In this document: positions 23,157-36,100 of the stretch, piece by piece | Layout of the letters: each line of letters starts with the position of its first letter | Numbering within the stretch: the stretch's first letter is position 1 | DNA from: Fasciola hepatica | Taxonomy: Eukaryota > Platyhelminthes > Trematoda > Plagiorchiida > Fasciolidae | NCBI GenBank assembly: GCA_948099385.1 | Contig: CANUEZ040000069.1 | Coordinates: forward strand, 1,011,501 to 1,075,500 | Direction: 5' to 3' | Length of the DNA stretch: 64,000 bases | Notes under the pieces: model-generated | What the model was told of the DNA's origin: nothing | Seen by the model: only the letters and a program-made list of their open reading frames with translations | Database searches by the model: none | Made by a program: the position numbers and the translations under genes

Positions 23157-24025
23157 CTACACAGTGGGAAGAATGAACAAATGATTCTGCGTAATTTTTT
23201 GGTCAAACTACAGAATTAGAATCGACATCAAATTTTCATATCATAACACGTTTCGTGGGAAAATTCACTGAAGATTGTTGTTACATTTGAACAGAGTATT
23301 TCATTTATGTTTACTTTATTGTACTGATTTCGGTAGAATTCTGCAGTTATGGTCTGACTTAATGCTGAGGTAAATGTTGAGAAGCTACCTGAAGTTTATC
23401 GTCTACAGGATTTGACAGGAAACAGACTGATTTCGGTAATTTCATCCTCTGGCTAATCCTGTGAAATTCGGATAGGTTATCTGCGGCTTATATCGCAATC
23501 CAGCGTGCATTAGTCAATAAACATATTTTTCCAAATAGGTGCCCGAAAAATGAGAGTACAATCTTGTGCTGTCTGTAGTGTCTCGTACACCAAACACATT
23601 TCGTGGAAACATTGGGTAACGAAATAGATTACATAAGACGGAAGCCACTAAATAATGGGTACCCGGAAAGTTTCAATCAAAAGAACATTGTGGGAGTACC
23701 TAGACGACCAATGACAATCACTGCCAAGTAGAATTATAAGTGTAACGGCCTTGAAAAGAAAACGGTAAAATTCAATAACGAATTCTGGCTTAAGAGTAGG
23801 AATCGCCTATACATTTTTCATCGCCAATTCCAGTGTTCACTTCACTAGCCGGTCAGTAGTTGCTTTGAGTCTCAAGGACAAACCACGGTCTTTTACTCCC
23901 CCATACTAACACACTCATTTCATTGATCATATTCAGCAACTTAACTGGGCAAAACGACGTAGCAACTGTCCCAAAGAATCACGGAATATAAACCGGCTTG
24001 ACTGAGGACAGGGATTGGATGAACC

Positions 24026-24232
24026 GTGACTGGCGCAACCGTGGGTCACCTTGCTCACACAGGACACCAGGTGAAAGGCAGATTCTTTAGGATCCCCTAT
24101 GAAGTGCCCGTGAATAAGTCGAAAGTCTTCCAACAAATCCATTTAGAAAAAGTGGAAGCACTAGCGATTGTGCTGATAAACCAATCAATTTTTTCGCCCA
24201 AGCGATTTCCGAAATCACTTCAGCTTCTGTAG
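24026..24232 (+). mobile_element. Penelope-like element, C-terminal end of the endonuclease (fragment)
   Basis: Reads VGHLAHTGHQ, then FFRIPYEV and EALAIVLINQSIF. This fits the last part of the GIY-YIG endonuclease domain of Penelope-like elements, where an HLxxTGH motif is followed by a Glu-Ala-xx-Ile helix and a C-terminal LxL. The fragment lies about 0.7 kb upstream of the N-terminal part of a second copy in the same orientation, as in the head-to-tail arrays usual for this class. Confidence 0.6.
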
Positions 24233-24781
24233 CCGCGATCAGAGAATGGAAGATAAGTAATGCATCATGCATTAGCAAAGATGAACTCTCTACACTGAAT
24301 AGTCTGTATTGAATTGGTATTGTATACGTTATTCCGAAAACGTGCATTCCTGCCATGTATACGCTACTGGATTAGCCGAAGAAATTAGTTGCTGAAAACG
24401 AGTTTGTTTGCTGTCGTGCTCTGTTCTCTATAGTGAAATGGGATTATTAAGTGAATTTGAGACTTTATACTACAAAACATAGTTGTTTTACTCAGTGAGG
24501 AAATTCGGTGCCAAAACCGCTTTTAATAGCTAAGGTTTTTTGCGGAACATTCATTTTCACGGTAAAAAAAGTAATTTAAGACTATGTAGTCATTTTTTAC
24601 GTTGGGCCCTCTGGCCATTCTGTTTTATCTTCGTACGATTTAACCAACTAAAGCCTGTTGAAGCCTGTCGCTGGACATTAACTGTTGAATAGGGTATTTT
24701 TTCTGAGACTGATTTCACCGAATATTAACAACGAAACTGGTAACTGATGGTAAGAAATCTTGCTTTCTTCCTAAATCTATC

Positions 24782-25917
24782 AACTTCTAGATATGTATTC
24801 TCCCATGAAAACACATAGGTTTGCAGAAATTATCACAGGGAAAGATAAAACCACAACGGACACAACAGACACAACAACTGCTGCGACATATGGAAAAAAG
24901 TTTAGCGAAATCGATCGTATTTGAAGGGACAAGCTTTACGGGAATAATTATTCCCAGACTGTATGGAGTACCGGAAACGCATAACAATGAAGTCTTTTCA
25001 AGACCTATCCTCGACATATGCATTTCGCCATACCGTGCGGTGGTCAAATGGTTGTCAATGTTGTTGGAATCGGAGAAACAGGCAGTTTCAAAGCACAGCC
25101 TGAAATACACATTTTAATGCAAAAACTGCGAGAAAGATCTGAACGTAAAAGGAAAACGGATGCCTTATTTAGGGGTCAGTTCACTTTTCACAGTTAGCTC
25201 AACAGGTGGAACAATATAATTGAGAGTCATTACCCTAGAAAACCTGAAACAGTTACTACTTCTCTGCACGTACGATATTCAATTCAAGTTCGATGCCTCA
25301 CAGACAGAAGAAGAACAATCTTCGGAGGACACCTTTGAAGAGGAACTGCAAACTGCGTGAGGAGTTTTCTCCAGAAAAGCTTCCCGGATCGGTTAGTTGA
25401 GAGGATGCGAGTGAAAAAGGAAGTTCTAAGAAAGTTTGCAATGAAAAGAGAGCCAGCATATATCTCTTTGGATTCCAAGGTGATAAATTAACGGCTTTTG
25501 TGAGTAGACGATTTTCAGGGTCATCAACGAAGCGGTCCACTCAGCAAGATCCGGATTTTGTCAAAATCCAGGCCAGTAGTTCTTCTGTGGATGTAAGACA
25601 AAGTACCCGGTTCCACGGTCTCATTCTGTGCGTATTCACCCATTTATTCCTGTGGAACAACATATATCGGCCACACGACCAGGCATTTGCCTGATCGCAT
25701 CTACGAACACCACCCTGCATGGTCAAAAACTGGAGCAATAAAGTCATTTGTTAGCGCGGTAGTTCCGTGTCTTTCTCAGACCAATCCCACAGTGAAAGTG
25801 ACTGAGTCTTCCCGTGTCCCGTGTATGCCTTTCATCTCTCTTGGCCCATCATCCACCCCGGAACAGGTTTCAGACCAGACAGACAAAACATGTGACACAA
25901 TTAACATTCGGTTTTGA
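24782..25917 (+). mobile_element. Penelope-like element: RT fingers, linker and GIY-YIG endonuclease, RT palm missing
   Basis: An RT segment near 24905-25110 reads GIIIPRLYGVPETHNN, SRPILDICISPYRAVVKWL and SKHSLKYTF; YGxPxTH and RPI are diagnostic of Penelope-like RT. Then, with frameshifts, comes the thumb/linker part (VKKEVLRKFAMKREPAYISL, DKLTAFVSRRF). Last is a GIY-YIG-type nuclease (YSCGTTYIGHTTRHLPDRI and YEHHPAW, about 25640-25730). The RT palm with the catalytic Asp pair is absent between 25110 and 25400, so the copy is internally deleted and dead. It lies antisense in the CUB array. Confidence 0.8.
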
Positions 25918-26789
25918 GTAAAACTTGACTCTCAGCGTTTGCGTATGTGTGAGAGTGTGATTATTAGTCAATATCACTTCCACCGTTTTGTACCAATGGC
26001 CCACTTCTCTAGTGAGCAAGAATCACAAAACCGAGCTTGTTCGCCAGTCAGTGTTCAAAAAATGTACTCATTGGGAATTTCCCTATCAAACTAGGGTAGC
26101 CAGTTCAACGTCTTTTCTTTACTTTCTTTCAACCACCACTAACATTCGGTCTAAACCACCCCTTTTACTCACCCGCCAAAACGACTCATTTGTGGTCCAC
26201 ATTACACCTTCCTTTTCTTGATTTGCTTTCTTCGGTTCGAATAAACAACTCACATTTTCTTATCTATATTAGTATGTCCATGTACAACATGTGCGATTTG
26301 TGTTATTCATCCAATATTGTCATTTTATGTTAACAAAGAAACGGGAAACGTAGACTTTTGACTTTACAACGTAATCATCCTCTATCTCAACAATACGGGT
26401 GCGAATAGTTTTGTAATCAACTACTCTATCAACTAGATTAAATGGTGGTAAATTCAAACTGACTGGTTTTAGTCAGAAACAAGCCAAACACATTCTGCAA
26501 TGAAAAACTTGTCTTCATATGTTGTGTATAGAATAGTTAGAATGTAATCTCTTCTTATGAATTTTTTGAGTATTAGAAGTTTCCCATTTTGTTTGTCTGG
26601 CATATCAGAGCGCTTTCGTTAAAGTTCCGCTGCAACAGAATTAGTTTGATTTAGTTCAAGCAAAAGACACAAACTGAAAACGACCATTTAGGTCGGGTCA
26701 AAAAGAGAAAAACCTACAATCTCTTTCTTCGGTCATGCACATTTGAACCCCATTCCTTAAATTGTCCTGATCTTACACCTTTTGTTCTG

Positions 26790-27181
26790 CTATCCTGTCC
26801 TGCGATACACCGTTGCAAGGTCATAGCGAGTATAGTTATCCACATAAGTGTCACTCCAGATTGTCAAGCTACCTGCGTGCGCAAAGAAAATCTCCTGTTC
26901 TATCTCATTTGTATGTGCACAGTCACAGTGAAAGTGCTCCAAAGAGTACGGGTTATACAACTCATGAACAACCGGAGGAATTCTGTCAATTTTATTTTCA
27001 CTGGTCGGGGCTACCTTATACAAAACGTTGATTTTGCTATCCCAGTTTGCCATGTACATTTCAAGATAACATGATGATACGAACAGTGTTCTGACTGCTG
27101 ATATTGGCGGATAAAGCGGCGATCTGAACACTCGCGATTTAAACGCCAAACTCAGACTCTCAAGGTAACCAACAACCTGAG
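26790..27181 (-). CDS. Exon 4: terminal exon with a complete second CUB-like domain
   Basis: The acceptor TTTTTGTTGGTTGTAG is followed by 129 codons and TAG, entering in phase 1, which fits exon 3. Visible CUB-like elements are FRSPLYPPIS near the start, FHCDCAHTNEI in the middle, and GSLTIWSDTY followed by YDLATVY at the end. These correspond to the SPNYP, CG and F-x-SD / F-x-a-x-Y regions of canonical CUB domains. Unlike domain 1 it lies in one exon. Upstream codons in the same frame look like a signal peptide (VCIFLLVVAQVVG), but there is no ATG and the stretch falls in the polypyrimidine tract. A separate gene starting here is therefore unlikely. Confidence 0.58.
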
Positions 27182-30100
27182 CTACAACCAACAAAAATAT
27201 GCAAACCACTGAGAACAAAGTGTGTGTTTACAGGTTGGAAAAAGAATTATTGTGGCAATTGGAGGAATCTGAGAACATACTGATGACAGAATGGGATGCT
27301 GTTAGAAATGAATCTCAGCAATTCAAATTGCTTCATACGGTTTCTGTTTGTGCTCAGTGTGTATGTTCACGTTACAAAAATTTTGTGCATCAGTTAACGG
27401 AGGCCTGTATAAAGAAAAAGCATCTAATAGTATAACAAGAATTACCATCAAAACAGATATCTTGATCAATGCAGTCGATTCCAACTGAGGTTAACTCACA
27501 ACGATAAAACAGTAGGCTTCATTGAATTTCAACAAAGAGCTGATCGCAACCAACATGAAATAGTTTGTTTAACAAGTGTTGGGTGATTTATTTATAGAGA
27601 TTAATATAGAAGTAATTGTATTCTATTGTATTGAAGACTTTAGCAAGCTAACAAACTCACATTTCAGCCAAAAGAGAGGAGAACTTATCAATGATACTTT
27701 GAAATACGCATAAAAATAAATACTGTGGAAGTAAAACTGGTTCAGAAACCGGGTTTAGTGCGAAGTTCATCTGTGACTTTCAGCATGTCAAGGAGGGCGC
27801 ATACTAAGAAAGGCACTGTAGAGTTACGATAGACATTTATGCTGGATGGGATAAGTCTAAATTCGGAACGTGTGGAGGGATGAGAAGGGCATGCAGATAA
27901 ATCACGGTACAGGGGAGTGGTGGGGTCTACAAGAATATTCTTGGCGAATTTTTCACAGGATATAACGTGCAGATGACAAACTTTGGAGATAAAAGAGCCC
28001 ATGGAAATAAAAGAGACAGGGATAATAGTGGCTAGGCCGCGGCGTAGAATGATAAAATCTTTCTAATGTAGATCAAGAATGCCCATGTGAGAGCAGGAGG
28101 GTAAGGCTGGAAGAATACACTGATGGACAAATAAAAGAATGACAACTTGTGAGGCCCCATACTGCCATAGCCTACAATTTTGAAAAGACAGTCTACGAAG
28201 TTTTTTAATACAATCAAGAATCTGAGAAGACCATTGGAAATTAGCACTGATTGTGACGCCTAATTATTTGACCGAGTCAGCTCGGGAAATTGGGACACTG
28301 TTGGTGATTGATTGGTCATTGGGATAAGAGGAACGAGAAAGAGAAAAAGTACACTCAAGACATTTGGAAGTGTTGAGATGTAGTCCAGAATGGGACGAAA
28401 AATTCCGAATATTATATAAGTTCTCGGAAAAAGAGTTAAAGTCCTGTTGTTTGGAGATGGATTGACAGAGCACGACGTTATCAGCGTACTTACACAGTTG
28501 TGCAGACGGTGCAGTGGTCAAGTGGTTAATATAAATGTTGAAGGAAAAAGGGAGAAAAGCACCCTGAAGAAAACCTAGGTTGTTACTGGAAGAACTCGAT
28601 AAAATTGTACCAACGCTAGTACTCTGAGTTTTGTTGGAAAAGTAATCTTTCAACCACGATAATAAGGAATTAGGACAGCCAAAGTACTCTAGCTTTTGAA
28701 GAAGTAGATAATGGAGAGCCGAATTGAATGAGGAGGAGTAGTTGAGGAAAATACCTTGGAAGGATTTCTTGGAACGATTTAACTTGTTTGAAATGGAGTG
28801 GAAAACTGAAGCTACTGCTTCCAGAGTGCATCTGATTGGTTTTTGCGCGAACCGACTGGGGTCATTCGGAACAGCAAGAGAGGAACGTAACCGATTCGGG
28901 ATAACACGCTCGGTCAACTTGAGCGCAGAAAAAGTGATGGGACGAAAATGTTGTGGGAAAATGTTGGAATTAGTGTATGGAAATAAGCACTACTGTCACG
29001 GGTTTCCAGTAGGCAGGAGTGGCACCGGTATTAAATGATTTATTGATGATGGAAGTCATGATTCCCGATGGCAAACCTGTTCCAAATTGGAGAGTGATGG
29101 AAAGTGCACCGTTTGCACCCACAGTAGAAGCTATTTTTAGGTTCGGAGAAGCTTGAAGACTTCTTCTGAGGAAAATATTTCTATATCTAAGGGAACAGAA
29201 GGAAAACAAGATGGTAGGGTATCCGGTGAAGGTTGAGCAAGTGCTGCTTTAAGGCTTTCGGCATCTATATAGTAGTTTCTTGATCGGGCCCGTTGTCCAT
29301 ATAGAAGCCGGATTCCTTGTCAGAGAAGTTTGCTATTGATATTGCAAAAGAACTGGCAGGCGAATGTCTTGTTCAGCAGTGATATCTCTTGTTTGGTCAG
29401 GATGGAGTGTCATTTCACCAAATACTGGTCGTGTAGTTTGCAGGCACGTTCGTTTTGCCTTCTCAGAGATTTCAGCAGTGGAGAAGATATTCTGCCATTG
29501 TTGAAAAATACGGTCTCCACAGGACAACACAAATCAAATACCTTACTCAGTGTCTTCGTAATTATGTTTAGCCGGCAAAGAGAGTAACTGAAGGAAAACC
29601 ACGAAGTAACAATGGGGAAGGAACTCTGGAGAAGGGTGATGTTGGCGAGTCACCTATTTCTAGAAGTTACCTTTATCTGTTTTTTTCTAACGAGTAAACA
29701 GAGCTCTAAACGTGAATAAACTTTTCGTCTAATGATAGTGAGAGCCTGATCACTCGTTGAAGTAGGAGCTTCCACTTGTAACTGAAAAAGATTGGGATGG
29801 TTTGTGATAATTCTGTCTAGAACAGCGTTCCTCGTAGATGCGGATTTAACCTCCCTGATGGCATCAACTACCCTCCGGGGAAAATTACTACCGTGCGGAC
29901 CAATTTTCCCCAAGCAGCTTGTTGGTCCACCAATTATGCTAAACGTTTCTGCTTGCTCAATTGTCTGGTTGCGCTCGGATTATGTAATTCCATTCCGGTC
30001 GGTTCAGACAACTGTTGGCCGCTGATTGACCAACTGATCCACTTGGTTGATTGAAATCTTGATTTCACTTATGTTCACTCAGTGACATACTTTCTGCTTT

Positions 30101-33100
30101 CTTGACTTCGACCTTGCCCTCTATTCTGGACAGGCGATGGCGGGCTGTCTATAAACTGAACCAGGACGTCTATAGACAAAGTGTCTGCAAATGTGTTCAA
30201 ATCCTGTCTCTGACAAGAACGGCCGCTTCTCCGAAAGTGTCACCTCATTCGGAAATATATTGGTCGACTATATCTGCTGAGGCATTTCTCCACAATATTT
30301 CGAGAAACTACAATGGCTCACACTCGAGCCTAAATGCCGATATATTCTTGCATTATTCACGCAAACTGAATGGAGAGTTGCTCAGAATCCAAGTAACCTG
30401 ACAGTAACATACAGTGAGAAGTCGTCGATTAAAGAGTTATTCGCAGTCTATAATGGCTATTCAAAAAAAAACACCGGCATTTCTGTGGACATTGACGAAC
30501 TGTTCATTAAAAATCGAGTTTCCATTTAGTGGTCGAACTTTCAATTCCATTAACTTTAATTATTTTAAATAACCTAGCTGTACATGAAAAGGGCTAAATG
30601 GGGATAAAAGCAGTGTTGAAAGTTAAATGAATCATTCCCAAATCCTTCAACTTTCAAACAAAATTTCTGCTTGGACAGGTATCCATCACGGGAGATGAGA
30701 CCAAATGCGATTTTTGGAGCTCTTGTATTAAAACGAAATCAGTATGAACTTACTCAACAAGTAGTACACTTTGAATGTAGTCACAAGTGGTATGGTCTCA
30801 GTCTGGCTACCGACGAACCTCAAAGAAAGTGTGGATGTGTCACCAGTTATTGAGAATGGAGACTGATCAGAGCAAATTATTCTCTCCGGAGATATGAATG
30901 TGCTTGACACTCCGATGCACTGTTGTGCTACGTTAGCCTGCCATATCAAAAGAGTGAGAGATGGGGAAAGTTGTTTTTACGAAACTGGTGCCTCATTTTT
31001 CACAACAATGTTCAATCACTTTTATGTTCCGGTTTTGTGTGGCTGGAGTGAATTTACTGATGTAGAAGCCTTCTACTGGCTCTCGGTTTTTAATTCTTGA
31101 ACCAACTGCCGCGTAAGACAGAAAGTCTCAGTAGATTTTTAGTAACCTGTCAAATGCCAAAATACCGGTGAACGCCGTCAGTGAAACAAATTTCAATAAG
31201 CTGAATAGGAAAAGTTATTAAGTCGTCAGATTTTTCTCGTGCTTGTGATTGGTGTTCGAGGTGGATTTCAGAATGAACCTGTACAGCTCTGCTTGTATGA
31301 GTCTCTTTGAAAGCCACCACACAAAATTCATGTTTTCCGTTTAATACTGCGGTGGTTTTTGTAAGGTGCCTTCATTTGAAATTGATGATCCTTCACCTAT
31401 TGTTCTATGACAAGGTCCTAGCTTTCTTCGGGCATTGTATGTCAAAGACAGACATTTCTGATTAGGCAGGTTTGGTCTGGGTGCTAAAATACAATTTCGG
31501 TGGAATTAGAAATGGCAGAAATTCAGTTCTGCACGAGGCATCTTGGATCATTTCTTTGTATCTGTGCACGGGCATAAGCAATGTGATTTTCATATAATCA
31601 CGTGAGACAAGATAGGATTGGATGAATAAGAGCGAACAATAATATAATCGAGAATAATTGTTAGGTCAACGCGGTGGGTACAAAAATGAGCCATTCACGC
31701 TGACTGTACTATTACGGTACAAAATTAATAATAATAATTTATATCAGCATATCTTAGAAAGCTCGAGTTTATTTGTGGTCTAAAACGAGTCTCCTAGATT
31801 TGCACTGTACTTTTGCGCAATCAGATGATGTTCAATGTGTGCTCTAATCGAGTTTAGTTTTACTGATGACGACGTCAATGGCACCAGATTGTTCATCGCT
31901 TCTTGAAGCCCGATCGGAAGACTTTCAGTTATTCAATCCCACAACTGTCTTTTCATTCTTCGTGATTAGACGGCTAAGGATCCATATGTGAACTGAGAAA
32001 CCAAGTTTGATTTGGCACGAACAGGCAGATGCTCTTTAGCCGTGCTTTGGTTTTCGTGGGCATGAAAGGTGACCAAAAGTTTGCTGTTTTAATTATTAAC
32101 GAGGCGGTAGGAGGGAAGTCAGCAATCATTTCATGTCAGTTTTTGCAGATAAATTTAAAAATCTACTATTCCTTTCCATTTTCGACTGTACTTGAACAAG
32201 TATTCCGGCAAACTGCACGATTAGATTCAACCCTTTTTTCTTTAATTGCCATGGTATTTCAGTAATATAAACAACACCTTGCGAGTAAGTAAAGATCAGT
32301 CTCGAATTAGGTAAAGAACACACTTTCATTCGCGATCAGTATTGGTCAAACAGGGGTTAGCCAATAACTAGACTTTGTAGGCTACCTGCCACAATCATCA
32401 TCCGTGAAAAATTATGCTTTTGCAAGAGCAGAATATTCTTGGATTTGAATGATTATAAGGATTATTTTCGTTATGAGTAACTTGGGTTTCAAAATTAAAT
32501 TTCCCTTCCGTTTCATTCATAAATGTTGATAGCGTACTCGTGTACCGTGTCAAATGTTACATAACCACCTGAAAGAGAAGTCTGGTTTTTCAGAAACACG
32601 GTATAGTTAAACTTCAAAATTGTGGCGATTTCCAAGTGCATCATTTTAGGTTGAATACATTTTTCTACCATGCAGTTGTGATTTCACCATCAAGAAACCT
32701 AATGCCACAAAGTGGATTTATCGTCCTTTCTCGTGTTTCTCAACCATCTGAAACGAGTACAAAATTAATGCACATTCTGATTCTCATCAAATTATGCTTT
32801 CCTTGTTTGCTGTTAGAAATGCCCAAAGGCGGGAAATGTATAAACAATATCTATGGAGAAAGGTTCTACGGTAATTTCATGTTATAATATATATATATAT
32901 ATTGAAACTTAGAAATACTATGAGAAATAGTTTATACAGTTCTGAATCCTCTGTTCTGAATTCACCTGTTTACATTTATCAGGGAGTGTAGATGCAATTG
33001 TGCAGGTTTCCAATAAACTGACGCTGGAAATCAAGTATTTCTGTAGAGCAAAAGGTAGTGTTGTGTGTTGTGTCAGTGCCGAAATTCCACCAAAACTATT

Positions 33101-36100
33101 TCAAATACACTGATCTCTGGTAATGTAATTGTAATTAAAAGTAGACTTAATAAATATTTACTAGCAACAAGCAATCGAGCTGCCAAAAGGAGGCTAAAAC
33201 AACACTGACCATGAATTTGACTGAGTTAGGTTGCAGTGGACTCATGCATATCCAAAACAAACGAATATAAAGAGCAGAATAAAGACAGCTATTTGAACCC
33301 GAATCTATGTGGCACACATGTACCAGCTTGATTTGCATCAATGTTTCTCTCTCTTGTTGCCTTTGGGGGCTACTTTATTTCCTCTTACAAGACTATATTT
33401 TATTATGCAACTGGTGATAAAATTGTTCAACCTGTAGATGCGGTTACATGTGGTTGATGTAAGGTGTATTTATCTAGTCACGACCGAACATTACGCTTCA
33501 GAGAACTTTAAATTTACGAAAAATAAGGCGTTTATACATATATGCTATTCTCCAAAATGCAGCCCCACCCTGCCGAGAAAATTTAATCAATGAAAGTTAG
33601 TGAAATCTTTTATTGAATTCAAAACATTTCGTTTTGAATACTATGCTGCGATCGCTCCCAAGTCGTCACTAATTTGTATACAGTTGAGCCACCTTCGGAT
33701 GATATAGCAGCTTTTCTCCGTCGAGTCATGCGCATAATCAACCACCTGATATAATCTCGTGGCATGTTTTCCCAGTCCTCCTTCAAGGTAGTTTTAGCTC
33801 CCCGAGAGATTTGTATGGTCTCCTCGGTTCCCCGATGACCCACACGTGTTCGATTGGATTGTGATCGAGGTTGCCACGGAAGCCTCGTTGTACCGTGATG
33901 CGCATAAAGCTCGCGCACTACAAGGGTACGAAAATACCGGTTCATCGGTTCAAATGATCGATTTCAATTGTTTGTCCTTCCGAACGCACCTAGTCATTGC
34001 CAAGCCAGAAAGCACGTTTCGGTAACATTTACTCAATAGAGGAACAGGAATGTACCTCATCGATCGAAATCCATATTCTTTGAATCAACCATACACAGTG
34101 CGGATGGAAGCTGGATAGCATGGAAGGTTACCGACCGGAGTTGCTGAACAAATCCGACTTGATTTGGGATTTCTAAATGGGCATCTGAGAGCCCTGACGT
34201 CATCTTTGTGTGTTCTCTCAATCTAAAGATGTTGGCTGACTCATGGTCAGTGGTCAGCCACCTGCAGTCAGCAATCAGCATGTCGGCGCCTGTCCAGAAT
34301 CAAGTTCAGTGTTTGTGCCAGTGGATCCACAGGCAACAAGGTAGTGACTCGACAAGACGCCAACGAATTCCTTTCAAGTGGTAGTTGGTCGTTTCACCAA
34401 TCAACCAATCAGGAGACAGGCTACTTGATACAAGAAGGAACCAGCTGGTTCATATTGCGACGGTTGGTGACAGTGACTGTTGCTGTTACCATGTAACCAA
34501 CCTGTTCTGTGCCCATTACCTGGGATAATTCGAGGGCAGAAAAGGCTTCTCACCAGAATTAGTGGGACAGAACCGAACACCTACTCCCTGGGCATCATTT
34601 ATAATCATCCGTAATTTTGAACCGATCGATCTACCTGCTCAACTTTCGTCTTGGGAGATCGAAATATTTGGTAGTCTCGTGGCTTTGCTTCTCTCATTCC
34701 TATGTTCCGATTGCACGCCAAACGACCTTTGTTTTTCTGAGCAACACGTAAACTCAAAAGAACAGATGGACAAGCGGGCTGTTAGTGTCGGTACGAATCT
34801 CATGATTTCCACTACTGTAACTGAAAATTGTAAAAAGTAAAACTATGTTTGGCGTATTTGAAATATTCTCTGTGAAGCCTCGGGAGAGGTGTTTTTGGCG
34901 AGGGGTGTACACTGTTCGTCATAATCGCCCCTTCCTTCAAAATGAACTAAGGTGCTGAGACTTCAAATCGTCATCTAGGAGTATTTCGAACAGTTGTAAT
35001 TTTACTTTGGATAGTTTAACGTTGCATGAGCGGAAATTGTGAGATTTGTTATAAACTTCGGACACACTTAAATGTGTAGTTTCTGGTTTGGCGACCCGAA
35101 AGTCTGTTATTTTAGGTTCAGTTGATGCTGAAAAAGAGGAGTTCTGGCTTTCAATTGGTATGCAGGAAGCAGTGAAGATTCGTCACAAGATAACCTCCTG
35201 GTGGGTACATCAGAGCGAGCTGGTATTTCTGGACGGCATCGACGATGGTCAACTTTACCCAGACGTCCTGATCCGACGCACCTAGCCATTGTTGAGCACA
35301 ACTACTAGAGCTATTTCCCTCTTTCGTGGTTGTTTTAAACTCCCTGGAGTTTCGTATCACCGCCTCTGTTACACTTCACTCCCGAGATAACCTCACGTTT
35401 GTTTGATTGGACTGAGATTACACGTTATCCAAAAGTTAACAGCTGGGTAATTATGAGAAATCTCCAAATGGGTGAACCACTCTAATTCATAGTATTTATC
35501 TAAGCAAAGTGCATGCTGTCACAAACTTTTAAAGAAAATCAGTGACTTGAATATTTTTTGATGTGATAGGTTGCAGTTGATGAAATAATTCGATGAATTT
35601 CCTCAGTGGTTATCTTCTTTCACATATTAAGGCGAATCTAAAATAGCCTGGATGGTATAGACTCAATACAGTTATTATCTGTACCATAAGACCAGTTGAA
35701 TTTGTCCAAGTTCCGAATTGGTTATGACAAGGTAACAATTTAGAATAGAACAATCTCGATTGTGGTTACAAGTAACCTGTAACTATGCAGTGGTTTTCAA
35801 TTACCGATTGATTGTTTACGCTTCAAAACAGTTTTCTATTCACGATAATTTCATTCGTGTATCAGGATTGTAAGTGCACATTCTCCGTTAGAAAGATCAC
35901 TGGGGTATCACAACGGTAATTAACTCAAAGCTTGGTGGGCTAGTCAAGGCTACCCACGAGAATGACGACACTACGGACGCTAGTTGACATACTGAAAGTA
36001 AGTGAGATACACCTGGTTTAACGAATAATACTACTTATGTGGTATGCATCCTAGGAACCCTTCTGTCGACTCATGATCACACCTGTACACGAGATGGGTG

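Noticed and set aside
24787..25110. Minus-strand frame of 107 codons with many cysteines
   Set aside because: It is the shadow of the Penelope-like RT on the plus strand.
26790..27218. Separate gene start with signal peptide before the terminal CUB exon
   Set aside because: There is no ATG in that reading (it begins at TTG) and the hydrophobic codons coincide with a polypyrimidine tract ending in a good acceptor.
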